The notes beneath the pieces were generated by a model, which saw only the letters and a program-made list of their open reading frames with translations, searched no databases and had not been told where the DNA came from. Below are positions 1-7,053 of a stretch of 16,235 nucleotides of DNA, one piece after another (position 1 is the stretch's first letter; each line of letters starts with the position of its first letter). The DNA is from Paludibacteraceae bacterium (lineage in GTDB: Bacteria > Bacteroidota > Bacteroidia > Bacteroidales > Paludibacteraceae), in contig JAFYMM010000328.1 of the NCBI GenBank assembly GCA_017550055.1, forward strand, positions 1 to 16,235, given 5' to 3'. Both the position numbers and the translations under genes were made by a program.

Positions 1-1676
1 CCGAACGAGTTATAGATGCAGTAGTTCCCGAATGAATTACGATAACAATCGTTCCCGAACGAGTTACTATCACAACCGTTCCCGAATGAATTGTTATCAC
101 AACTGTTCCCGAACGAGTTATAATTACAATCGTTCCCGAATGAATTATTTTGGAAGTAGTTCCCGAATGAGTTCTCGTAGCAGTAGTTCCCGAATGAGTT
201 GCCGCTACAATCGTTCCCGAACGAGTTATAATCACAATCGTTCCCGAATGAATTATTCCAGCAACTGTTCCCGAATGAGTTATAGTTACAACTGTTCCCG
301 AACGAGTTACTGTCACAACTGTTCCCGAATGAGTTATAATTACAATCGTTCCCGAATGAGTTCCTGTAGCAGTAGTTCCCGAATGAATTATTTTGGAAGT
401 AGTTCCCGAACGAGTTACTATCACAACCGTTCCCGAATGAATTGCCGCTACAACCGTTCCCGAATGTATTATAAGAACAATAGTTACCAAATATATTTTC
501 CATTGCCCCATTGACAAAGGTGTTACCCATACAAAGAGTTCCGAAAGTATTACCTATTTGTATAAGATTCATTATATCTTCAATACTATTGCATGTTGAG
601 ACAAAAACAATATTGTTTAGATCAACAGCAAAAGAAGATTGATTTACATTTGCTTTAATTTGATTAAGACCGCACAAGTGAATAATACCCATGCCAGCAG
701 AAGTCAAATCAACGCCCAATGAATTATCTTCAACATTACCATCAGCACCAATAACTGAGAATGTATAGAGGTATTTACTATCGTTCGGATCAATAGCATA
801 TCCCTCTGGAAGTGCTGGTAGTTCCTCCATCGCTTGACCTACATATTTGCCATAAAAAGCACATTCATCTTCACTTGGATCTTCTTTAGTGGCAATAATC
901 AAAGAACGTTTGAATTGCACATTCTTGAAATCATAACAACATAGGTTATTATACTCATCTTCCATTTCCCAAATAACACCTTTGCCAGGTGTTTGTTCCT
1001 CATGTACAATCTCCATTACAGGGAATTGATTAGTCATTACTTGCCCCATTGCAGCAATATATATTATATTAGGAATAAACTCTTCACCTTCTTGTAATTC
1101 CAAATGCGCAAAATAAACCTCTACAGCCATACCTTGCACATTACTTGTAAATTTGTATGGGAAACCTTCGTATGTACTATCATCTGTTGATACTGGAGTC
1201 AAATCCATTGCTCCCAATTCGGGCAATGTAACAGTCCACTTCTCGCCACCATCACTCGCCCATGCAAATTTAGCGGAGTCGTTGTCTAATGAATATTTCA
1301 GTTTCCAAGATGCTAAATTAGAATTCGCAAAATAGCCCTCTGTGTCACGTGCAGAGTGCACTGCTTTGGCATCTTCTGACAACTGATTGACATCGGTAGC
1401 CATAACGAGAATATCAAATGGATGTCCTGCAACGCGTGCATTAGCGTTGTTGTAAACAGTGGTATCATAGTCAGTGATACGATACCATGTGCCAGGCGAC
1501 AACGCACTATTATCTCGGAGTTGTTTTAATTCTGAATAAGTAACACGAATAACTCCGTTTGAGTAGTCTTTTATTGTCTCTTCAAGGCTGGCAATTTTAG
1601 CGTGAAGAGCGATAAATATTTCTTTCAGTTTGTTCCAAAACAATTGTAACCCTGAATAATCTAAAAATGATGCCAT
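1..1676 (-). CDS. Repeat-rich phage fibre / receptor-binding-type protein (partial, C-terminus outside window)
   Basis: This minus-strand frame is open from the ATG at 1676 to the left edge, about 558 residues, with no stop in the window. Residues 5-18 (LDYSGLQLFWNKLK) and 64-72 (WYRITDYDT) resemble N-terminal motifs of many Bacteroidetes phage and prophage surface proteins. A globular part follows to about residue 375. From residue 376 to the edge there are about 20 copies of a nine-residue unit, consensus x-C-x-x-N-S-F-G-N; the first two copies are degenerate. The NSFGN half is almost invariant even at the DNA level, while the four other residues vary. Such short periodic repeats suggest a beta-solenoid shaft. 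It is the last visible gene of the late operon, 8 nt after the LPD1-type gene. The fibre or spike role is inferred from the family motifs and position; a host adhesin is the main alternative. Confidence 0.75.
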   Translation of the reverse strand, partial: MASFLDYSGLQLFWNKLKEIFIALHAKIASLEETIKDYSNGVIRVTYSELKQLRDNSALSPGTWYRITDYDTTVYNNANARVAGHPFDILVMATDVNQLSEDAKAVHSARDTEGYFANSNLASWKLKYSLDNDSAKFAWASDGGEKWTVTLPELGAMDLTPVSTDDSTYEGFPYKFTSNVQGMAVEVYFAHLELQEGEEFIPNIIYIAAMGQVMTNQFPVMEIVHEEQTPGKGVIWEMEDEYNNLCCYDFKNVQFKRSLIIATKEDPSEDECAFYGKYVGQAMEELPALPEGYAIDPNDSKYLYTFSVIGADGNVEDNSLGVDLTSAGMGIIHLCGLNQIKANVNQSSFAVDLNNIVFVSTCNSIEDIMNLIQIGNTFGTLCMGNTFVNGAMENIFGNYCSYNTFGNGCSGNSFGNGCDSNSFGNYFQNNSFGNYCYRNSFGNDCNYNSFGNSCDSNSFGNSCNYNSFGNSCWNNSFGNDCDYNSFGNDCSGNSFGNYCYENSFGNYFQNNSFGNDCNYNSFGNSCDNNSFGNGCDSNSFGNDCYRNSFGNYCIYNSF

Positions 1677-1684
1677 AATTTTTG

Positions 1685-2647
1685 TTATTTGCGTTTCTTA
1701 GTTACTTTTTTACTACGAGCAAAGAGTTTACCTTGTACTGCGGTCGCATTGGCTGTTTGTACCGGATGCTTACTCTTAGCAGCTGCTTTGGGAAGCGGAT
1801 ATGGTACAAGTGGCATTGGCGTAGCGTTCTTTGAATTGAGGATTGTTCCCATGAGCTTAATGAGTGCATTGAATTTTGGAATTAGAGGTTTGAACTCAGC
1901 TTCGGTGAGATACTTACCTCCCCTATAGTATTTATTATCCAAAGATTTAGCCAGATAAAGATTCTTTTGATGGATTTTGTTGAGTTGATATGCGATATAT
2001 TCTTCAAATAATCGAGCAAAAATTTCATTACGCTGCGCCCAATATCCATCCCAATCTACACGTTCAAGAGTGAAAGGATAATCGACTATTTCGTTAACTA
2101 ATGCACGAAGCGAAGAACCTACATTATCCAACAGTGGTTTACTGCCAGACATTGACCCTCCTGAAAGAGCTGAATATGTTTTGTGTTGGTCAATGTAACG
2201 CCCAAAGTTATAATCGAGAGCATGACCATACTCATGAGCAAATGAACCTGCTCCTTTTGTTTTGGTTAGGTTAATCATATTCATGCCTGGTTCGTAATGC
2301 GCCAACGCTCGACCATATCCTCTTGCACCAAAAGCAATGCCTATCATGCGATTGAAACCAATATTTTGACTCTTGAATAACCATGCAAGAAAAACCAATG
2401 AATCATTCGCAGCAATAAGATTATCGTAGCGTTCGTCATTTGAGAGCCAATTGCCAAATTCAAAACCTTTGAGATTATACTTGCTGACTATTTCATAAGG
2501 ATTGATGTCATTTGGCGATGTTTCACTATGAGATAAAATGGTGTTTTTGCTTTTTTTTACTATATGACTTTGTGCATATAAATCTGCACGTCCACCTTTT
2601 GCAATTGTAGTTGATGTGTCAACTATTTTTTTTCTTACTTTTTGCAT
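1685..2647 (-). CDS. LPD1-domain protein with zincin-like HEYGH motif
   Basis: This 320-residue protein has the pattern of the large polyvalent protein-associated domain LPD1: GFEFGNWLSNDERYDNL (61-77), a FGARGYGRALAHYEP stretch (106-120), then FAHEYGHALDY (137-147). The HExxH at 138-142, followed by NEIFARLFEEY (207-217) as a likely third ligand, makes a complete zincin-type metal site. LPD1 proteins are known from phages and conjugative elements, where they are thought to be delivered or to act on proteins at infection; the substrate is not known. The first 45 residues and the last 35 are basic and low-complexity. The start at 2647 overlaps the end of the upstream basic gene by 13 nt, suggesting translational coupling. 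The domain call is good; the function in this element is inference. Confidence 0.75.
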   Translation of the reverse strand: MQKVRKKIVDTSTTIAKGGRADLYAQSHIVKKSKNTILSHSETSPNDINPYEIVSKYNLKGFEFGNWLSNDERYDNLIAANDSLVFLAWLFKSQNIGFNRMIGIAFGARGYGRALAHYEPGMNMINLTKTKGAGSFAHEYGHALDYNFGRYIDQHKTYSALSGGSMSGSKPLLDNVGSSLRALVNEIVDYPFTLERVDWDGYWAQRNEIFARLFEEYIAYQLNKIHQKNLYLAKSLDNKYYRGGKYLTEAEFKPLIPKFNALIKLMGTILNSKNATPMPLVPYPLPKAAAKSKHPVQTANATAVQGKLFARSKKVTKKRK

Positions 2648-2763
2648 GATTTACGAGTTTTAGTTGTACGTTTAGTTGTTTTGCGTTTTGCTGTTCTCTT
2701 TTGTGGGTGGCGCAATCGTTCCTCATTAGGACGAAGGGCAGCTTTAGGTTGTAGTAGTCTCAT
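2635..2763 (-). CDS. Small highly basic protein (42 aa), possible DNA-condensing protein
   Basis: From the ATG at 2763 this frame encodes 42 residues, with the second half almost entirely Lys, Arg and Thr (KRTAKRKTTKRTTKTRKSCKK) and almost no acidic residues. The longer upstream extension of the same frame runs inside the spanin gene and was not used. The gene sits 22 nt after the spanin stop and overlaps the start of the LPD1 gene, so it fits the operon spacing. Composition and length resemble small DNA-condensing virion proteins of other small phages, for example the microvirus J protein, but no homology is claimed. A basic tail alone could also be an RNA-binding or antimicrobial-type peptide. 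Confidence 0.5.
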   Translation of the reverse strand: MRLLQPKAALRPNEERLRHPQKRTAKRKTTKRTTKTRKSCKK

Positions 2764-2785
2764 AGCTGTTTTATTATTATAAATA

Positions 2786-3301
2786 TTAACGATGATTGTA
2801 ATAATAGTTGGCCGCTTTGAATATGCCAACAAAGAATATGATAAGCCAGGTGATGATACCTGAGTAGTAAAAAAACTGTTGCCAGACAGTAAGTGGTGCA
2901 TCAACTTCAGTATATATTACTTCTGGAACCTGAATAGTATCGCACAGTACAATGACTTCTGGTAATTGTTGAAGTATAAATAATAATGAGTCACGACTGG
3001 TAGGATGTGGGGTTATAGATAAAGCAGCGCAGCCTGCCTCGATAGGGATGCTCGGATTGTGGGTGGTGGCTATCTCCTCGGTAAGAGGCAGGGGCGTTGC
3101 AAGGGCAAGATGTTGCAAGTCAGCAAGGGCAATAGGTTGCTCAACACGAACGTGAGGCAACTGGATAGTGTCTTGAATTTCGTATGAGATGGTGGCCGTC
3201 TTTAATTCAGGGTGACGACGTAAAAGTTGATTAAGTCGGTACTGCGCTGAGCATGCCGAAAATAGAATTGCGATTGTAAAGAATAAAATTATTTTTTTCA
3301 T
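2786..3301 (-). CDS. Lipoprotein with C-terminal membrane helix, probable one-piece spanin (Rz/Rz1 function)
   Basis: The 171-residue product starts with a lipoprotein signal (basic MKK, hydrophobic 4-14, lipobox LFSAC with Cys17) and ends with a transmembrane helix at about 145-163 (SGIITWLIIFFVGIFKAA). The region between is soluble and rich in beta-type and proline segments (QDTIQLPHVRV, CDTIQVPEVIY). An outer-membrane lipid anchor plus an inner-membrane anchor in one chain is the architecture of unimolecular spanins, which fuse the two membranes in the last step of phage lysis of Gram-negative hosts. The HPEL...DTIxxP pattern is familiar from small proteins in Bacteroidetes phage lysis regions. 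It lies three genes from an M23 endopeptidase in the same operon. An unrelated lipoprotein cannot be excluded. Confidence 0.65.
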   Translation of the reverse strand: MKKIILFFTIAILFSACSAQYRLNQLLRRHPELKTATISYEIQDTIQLPHVRVEQPIALADLQHLALATPLPLTEEIATTHNPSIPIEAGCAALSITPHPTSRDSLLFILQQLPEVIVLCDTIQVPEVIYTEVDAPLTVWQQFFYYSGIITWLIIFFVGIFKAANYYYNHR

Positions 3302-3351
3302 GTTATATAAAGATGTTTATTTTGTTTCTATAAAAATGATATAATCAGGAA

Positions 3352-3594
3352 TTACTTTTTGTCTTTAGCGGAAACAGATACATTCCAGGCAAACCATTCG
3401 TTCGCATCTTGTAGTTTTTTCCTAAATTGTTTCAATTTTTTAATAGCCTCTGGATCGAGGTTCTTTTTCTCCGTCAATTCAGTTGTTGAACGAATAGCCG
3501 TACGCAATTTGCTTTGCAAACGATTTGCTTCTGCAATAGTGAGCGATACAGGTTGTTTTGCTGTTTTGCTTTTTTTAGTAGTTTTTGTTGCCAT
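3352..3594 (-). CDS. Small basic helical protein, unknown function
   Basis: Eighty residues. The first 15 are Lys/Thr-rich (MATKTTKKSKTAKQP); residues 18-67 look helical, with heptad-like spacing of Leu, Ile and Ala and a run of charged residues (LTEKKNLDPEAIKKLKQF), then a short WFAW hydrophobic patch and a charged tail. No signal peptide or membrane segment is seen. The gene is in line with the late operon, 23 nt after the M23 gene and about 50 nt before the spanin. The family was not recognised. A nucleic-acid-binding or scaffolding role would fit the composition, but nothing in the sequence proves it. Confidence 0.65.
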   Translation of the reverse strand: MATKTTKKSKTAKQPVSLTIAEANRLQSKLRTAIRSTTELTEKKNLDPEAIKKLKQFRKKLQDANEWFAWNVSVSAKDKK

Positions 3595-3617
3595 AGTTTT
3601 TGGGTGGTTTTATGGGG

Positions 3618-4115
3618 TTAGTATGAAAAGTATTTAGTTGGGTTTTGCATCCCGAAAGAGTCTTTGACTGTGAGATGTAAGTGTGGACCTGTAGAGCGTC
3701 CGCTATTGCCTGTATAGGCGATTATATCACCTTTGTGCACTAATTGACCATTGCGAACTGTAGCTTCATCGAGGTGAGCGAAGCCGACGCGTAGATCGTG
3801 GTCCTTAATGTCAATAGCGACTTGTAGTCCGCCTGCATCGTTGGTAACAACATATCCAATAGTGCCATCGGCTGGTGCCAGGATTGGAGTACGCATTGGA
3901 GTAGCGATATCGATGCCGTTGTGGTTAGTCGATGCGCCAGTGGTTGGCGATGTACGACGTCCGAAAGGTGATGTAATGCGATATTTTTTCGCTGTTGGGT
4001 TGATTAGAAATGATTTGTACATAAACTTTTTGATTAGAAATGTAACGACAATAGCAATGAGAAGTATGCCTACGGAGATAGATGCGATTAGAATGTTTTT
4101 GTTTGCATGTATCAT
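3618..4115 (-). CDS. Membrane-anchored M23-family metalloendopeptidase (peptidoglycan hydrolase)
   Basis: The 165-residue protein has one N-terminal membrane helix (about 8-28) and a nearly complete LytM/M23 catalytic domain from residue 44 to the end. Zinc ligands are visible: His65 and Asp69 in NHNGIDIA, and His147 in HLHL, with His145 and His114 (FAHLDE) as catalytic residues. The GTIGYVV, GDIIAYTGNSG and STGPHLHL segments match the family. M23 enzymes cut the peptide cross-links of peptidoglycan. In this operon it can serve as the lysis enzyme or as a virion-bound enzyme for entry; the membrane anchor is compatible with both, since membrane-containing phages carry such enzymes in their internal membrane. 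The domain has the usual M23 size and is intact. Confidence 0.9.
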   Translation of the reverse strand: MIHANKNILIASISVGILLIAIVVTFLIKKFMYKSFLINPTAKKYRITSPFGRRTSPTTGASTNHNGIDIATPMRTPILAPADGTIGYVVTNDAGGLQVAIDIKDHDLRVGFAHLDEATVRNGQLVHKGDIIAYTGNSGRSTGPHLHLTVKDSFGMQNPTKYFSY

Positions 4116-4133
4116 AAATAGAATAGTTAAAGA

Positions 4134-4508
4134 TTAGTCAATATCAAGTACAACGAGTTTTTCTATCTCTTCCAAAGAAATAGCCTCAGAACTTCCACCT
4201 GACGACGAACCAATATCAACACGTTCAATTTTAGGGAATGAGTCGAATGGGATTATACGATAAATACAATCTTTTTCAAGTTCAATATATCTCGTAGCGG
4301 TACTATCATAATAGTATGTATAATTATGATCGTTCCACAAAAAGAGGTCGCCGACTACAAGATTTTTCATTCTATTATAGTAGTCAATATCATCTTCAAG
4401 AAGAAGAACATCAGCAACGGTTATTACATGTATAATCTTACTTTCTGAGGATGCGTTGCCGTTTTCTTGACGTAATTTTCCAAGTATCGAGTCAAATATT
4501 ACTGCCAT
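4134..4508 (-). CDS. Hypothetical acidic protein, late operon
   Basis: This 124-residue protein was not recognised. It has no membrane segment. The centre (residues 50-95) is rich in Tyr, Trp and beta-prone residues (VVGDLFLWNDHNYTYYYD), similar in look to small virion or fibre-associated beta domains. A Ser/Gly linker (IGSSSGGSS) precedes an acidic helical tail (EEIEKLVVLDID). It lies between the M23 gene (18 nt) and the 89-residue gene (6 nt), so it is clearly part of the operon. A minor structural role is a guess from position only. Confidence 0.65.
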   Translation of the reverse strand: MAVIFDSILGKLRQENGNASSESKIIHVITVADVLLLEDDIDYYNRMKNLVVGDLFLWNDHNYTYYYDSTATRYIELEKDCIYRIIPFDSFPKIERVDIGSSSGGSSEAISLEEIEKLVVLDID

Positions 4509-4514
4509 AATGAT

Positions 4515-4784
4515 TTAGTATTTATATGTGTAAGTTGATGCCTGAGATGGAGCAAAGAGGAATCCTTGTAAACCATTTGGATATTTGCGTGAATATTGTG
4601 TTGCATTCTCGGTTGTTATCTTTTCGATAAGGATGATGCGCCACACTGGTTGTTCTTCTACTGGAATAACAGGAACTATTGTTGCACTACGATCAAGATA
4701 ACAGAGATATATTTTATCGCCAGAATCAATAGTAAGATCTGCCGACACTGTTGCTGCAAGAAGTTCGGATGAAAATGGTGTCAT
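4515..4784 (-). CDS. Hypothetical beta-rich protein, late operon
   Basis: The product has 89 residues and no membrane segment or signal peptide. Alternating hydrophobic residues (ADLTIDSGDKIYLCYLD, WRIILIEKITTE) suggest a small beta fold, and the C-terminus is Ser/Thr/Tyr-rich. The gene is separated by 6 nt from the downstream 124-residue gene. The two neighbouring soluble beta-rich proteins could be a pair of minor capsid or vertex proteins in an operon otherwise full of membrane proteins. No family was recognised. Confidence 0.65.
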   Translation of the reverse strand: MTPFSSELLAATVSADLTIDSGDKIYLCYLDRSATIVPVIPVEEQPVWRIILIEKITTENATQYSRKYPNGLQGFLFAPSQASTYTYKY

Positions 4785-4796
4785 AATAATTTTTTT

Positions 4797-5243
4797 TTAA
4801 GCAGTTATACCATGTTTTGCCAAGCGAATCAAAATTGCGTCTGCAACACCTTGTAGTTGGAATGAAACGGCAGAAAAATATTCATCGTCAATCCATTTAG
4901 CAAGTGATGCACCATATTGGTCAGCAAAATAATTTGCTACTCCGATAAAAACACGATCACTACAATTGCAATATTCATAATATATTGCCTCATTACGCTT
5001 GAACATACTGATACCTTTCATATCTGCATGTAATGCTTCTGCAATACGTTTAATATCGGCACTCTCTGTTTCAGAGAGAGTATTTCCCCAATCTGTTTCT
5101 TCAGGCAATTTGCCTCTATTGCCATCGGTTACTGACTTTTTGCCTTGTTTCCTTCCTACGAAATACAAGGTAATAATGAGAGTTATAAATATCACGACGG
5201 CAATGCTTGATATAATAAGTGTTGTTTTAAGAGAGCTTTTCAT
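4797..5243 (-). CDS. Single-span membrane protein, late operon
   Basis: The 148-residue protein has an N-terminal membrane helix at about 8-30 (LIISSIAVVIFITLIITLYF) followed by a basic stop-transfer stretch (GRKQGKK), so the remaining 110 residues are predicted to be outside the cytoplasm or inside the virion. The soluble part is helical and has a CNC motif (YYEYCNCSDRVF). It does not match a lysozyme or protease pattern that I can see. Its first 17 nt overlap the end of the 99-residue gene, consistent with coupled translation. Confidence 0.65.
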   Translation of the reverse strand: MKSSLKTTLIISSIAVVIFITLIITLYFVGRKQGKKSVTDGNRGKLPEETDWGNTLSETESADIKRIAEALHADMKGISMFKRNEAIYYEYCNCSDRVFIGVANYFADQYGASLAKWIDDEYFSAVSFQLQGVADAILIRLAKHGITA

Positions 5244-5526
5244 TTTCTATTTTAATTGTATGTTTTAATGGAACTGTAACAAGGTTATATCTGCGATCGC
5301 AATCGCTACGATAACATGCAAGCCTTTCTAATGCCGATATTCGCTCATCAAGATGTATCAAGCGTTTATATAATACATTATCTACTTCGGCTGTAGCAGA
5401 AGCAGCTGCCTTCGAAGCATTAGCGTTTGACTCTTTGCGAATTGCTCGCAAAGAGACAAACTGAGCTATATTGCCACTTGAGCAAATCACTGTTATCACA
5501 GATAATATGATTTCGAGTGTTGTCAT
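5227..5526 (-). CDS. Small membrane/coiled-coil protein of a Bacteroidetes phage-associated type
   Basis: The 99-residue product begins with a hydrophobic helix (residues 4-24, LEIILSVITVICSSGNIAQF), continues with an Ala/Lys/Glu-rich helical region (30-68) likely to form a coiled coil, and ends with a CYRSDC pair (Cys71 and Cys76) followed by a basic tail. Proteins of this pattern (TTLEIILSV...SSGNIAQFV...ER..CYR) are familiar from Bacteroides prophage and mobile regions, without an established function. It overlaps the next gene by 17 nt and the previous one by the four-base ATGA. Confidence 0.65.
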   Translation of the reverse strand: MTTLEIILSVITVICSSGNIAQFVSLRAIRKESNANASKAAASATAEVDNVLYKRLIHLDERISALERLACYRSDCDRRYNLVTVPLKHTIKIENEKLS

Positions 5527-5885
5527 TTTGATGCCGATGCTGCAAGAGCTTTGATGTTATTGAAATTAGCTTCGGTACAAATCTTTTCACCAAAAATCAA
5601 TTCGCATGCAGCTTCTGTTTTTGCTCCAAATTTACCATCGATAACCAACTCTTTGCTACCGTTAATAACTAACAATGAATTGAGGTATGTTTGAAGAGCG
5701 CGAACATTTGCCCCACCCGAATTACGTTTCAAAGGGAATCTGTCGTCTGTATATTTACCAGACGCACTACCTTCTACTTCGTTACTGTCTTTATTTTTGC
5801 CAAAGAAGAACAAAAAATAAACAAGAAGTGCTGCTACTACGAGTCCTGCACCTACAATCAATGTGATTTTTGCTTTTTGTGTCAT
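5523..5885 (-). CDS. Membrane-anchored peptidoglycan-binding domain protein
   Basis: The 120-residue protein has a membrane helix (about 7-28), a short linker, and a peptidoglycan-binding type 1 repeat at about 50-98: FPLKRNSGGANVRALQTYLN and VIDGKFGAKTEAA match the typical xxL..G..V..LQ..L and DG.FG..T..A patterns. No catalytic domain is present. This domain docks proteins on the cell wall, so the protein may position a membrane-bound virion or a lysis enzyme on peptidoglycan; the M23 peptidase is encoded 1.4 kb downstream. The stop overlaps the next start as ATGA. Confidence 0.8.
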   Translation of the reverse strand: MTQKAKITLIVGAGLVVAALLVYFLFFFGKNKDSNEVEGSASGKYTDDRFPLKRNSGGANVRALQTYLNSLLVINGSKELVIDGKFGAKTEAACELIFGEKICTEANFNNIKALAASASK

Positions 5886-5887
5886 AG

Positions 5888-6028
5888 TTATTTAATTTTG
5901 TTGTAGAAGATTAGTAACAATACACACACCACCATTGGTATGCAAAGCCCAAGTGCGAGATTTAGCGCGCTATGAACTGGTATTTGAACGTTGATATCAA
6001 CGCCTCCAAGAGTGTTTGTTTCTGCCAT
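5888..6028 (-). CDS. 46-residue single-span membrane peptide
   Basis: The ATG at 6028 gives 46 residues: a short polar N-terminus (MAETNTLGGVDINVQ), one hydrophobic helix (about 22-41, LNLALGLCIPMVVCVLLLIF) and a basic end (YNKIK), a typical N-out, C-in orientation. A start further upstream would overlap the preceding gene by 55 nt and was rejected, because the chosen start leaves a 2-nt gap like the other junctions of this operon. It belongs to the run of small membrane proteins expected for a virus with an internal membrane; a holin is the other possibility. Confidence 0.6.
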   Translation of the reverse strand: MAETNTLGGVDINVQIPVHSALNLALGLCIPMVVCVLLLIFYNKIK

Positions 6029-6030
6029 AA

Positions 6031-6279
6031 TTATTTGTGTTTGATAGTGAATATTACAATAGCTATTGTCATTACAACAAGACATCCCAATACTCCAACT
6101 TTGAAATATCTGTCCGCTACTTCGATTACTTTACCTGAATAGGCATTCATAACCTCTGCTATTGGTTTGTTTTCTTGTTGTTCAATAGCCTGTTCCCCAT
6201 TTGCGTTAGACTCAATATGCTGAGCATACCACATAGGATCTGTTAAGCGTTTCTGTTCAATAAATTCTGCTTTTGTCAT
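6031..6279 (-). CDS. Tail-anchored small membrane protein
   Basis: This 82-residue protein has a soluble, charged N-terminal part with Gln/Glu-rich helix (NGEQAIEQQENKPIAEV) and one membrane helix close to the C-terminus (about 60-79, VGVLGCLVVMTIAIVIFTI) followed by KHK. The family was not recognised. The N-terminal residues (AEFIEQKRLTDPMWYAQHIE) look like an amphipathic binding segment. It is 12 nt from the upstream gene and 2 nt from the downstream one. Confidence 0.65.
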   Translation of the reverse strand: MTKAEFIEQKRLTDPMWYAQHIESNANGEQAIEQQENKPIAEVMNAYSGKVIEVADRYFKVGVLGCLVVMTIAIVIFTIKHK

Positions 6280-6291
6280 AATAACTCTATT

Positions 6292-7047
6292 TTACGATTT
6301 ATACACTTCTGGAATCTCACCATCATAACCAGGAATCACTGCACCTGGTTTTTTATTGAGGGCATTCGAGTTGTTTTTTGCATCGTTATAATACGCACGA
6401 AAATCGTCAATTTTACTCTTCATTTGCAAGTAAACTTTTCCAGTCTTACTACAATACGAAGGTTTTATAAAGTGCCATTTTTGTTTGTCCATACGAGGAA
6501 GTAGCGTGTTACCGTCTATTTGGTCGTATTTATAAACAAAAAACAATATCTTTTGAGGATTTCCATTTTTAGCAGGCGTTGTGAAGTTGTTCTCTATGTC
6601 GCTCCAAATAGATGCGTCATGATAATTGCCTCCCTTCATGTCTTTATACAAGTTATTGGCAATTTTAGAGATTTGATCTTTCATCTCTGCCGTCTGTAAA
6701 TTGTATTTTTCTCCAATCGAAAGTGCATTATACGCAGCAAGAGCTTTGTCGTATCTCAATTTAATCTCTTGTTGCTTTGCTTCTTTTTCTACTTTTTGTT
6801 GGAGTGCTATTTGCTCCTCTTTCTCTTCTTTTGTCAAAGAAGTATTTTGGATAGTGTCCTGAATGGCATTCTTAGCTCGCGCTTGTGTGTTCTTGAGTGC
6901 GGCTTCAGCTTGTGCCTCTTCGGCTGCAGCGTTTGCCAAGTTTACAGCAGCTTGCTCCTCTGCTGTAGGTTGTGCTTTTTTAGTCGATAAAAAATACACC
7001 AACACACCAACAACCAAAATTGCGATGATTATTACATTTTTGTTCAT
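6292..7047 (-). CDS. Membrane-anchored coiled-coil protein, late operon
   Basis: The 251-residue protein has an N-terminal membrane helix (about 4-20) and a KK stop-transfer, then a long Ala/Glu/Lys/Gln-rich segment (28-108) that should form a coiled coil, then a compact C-terminal domain (about 110-251) with Trp and Tyr residues (YHDASIWSDIENNF, DKQKWHFIKPSYCS). No enzyme signature was recognised. A membrane anchor, rod and head domain could bridge the inner membrane and the capsid or cell wall, but this is inference. It follows the HEEGH protein after 6 nt. Confidence 0.65.
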   Translation of the reverse strand: MNKNVIIIAILVVGVLVYFLSTKKAQPTAEEQAAVNLANAAAEEAQAEAALKNTQARAKNAIQDTIQNTSLTKEEKEEQIALQQKVEKEAKQQEIKLRYDKALAAYNALSIGEKYNLQTAEMKDQISKIANNLYKDMKGGNYHDASIWSDIENNFTTPAKNGNPQKILFFVYKYDQIDGNTLLPRMDKQKWHFIKPSYCSKTGKVYLQMKSKIDDFRAYYNDAKNNSNALNKKPGAVIPGYDGEIPEVYKS

Positions 7048-7053
7048 GATAGT

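Noticed and set aside
32..514. Plus-strand frame rich in Asn, Ser, Arg and Tyr across the repeats
   Set aside because: It is the antisense reading of the nonapeptide repeats of the minus-strand fibre gene; the periodic DNA keeps other frames open.
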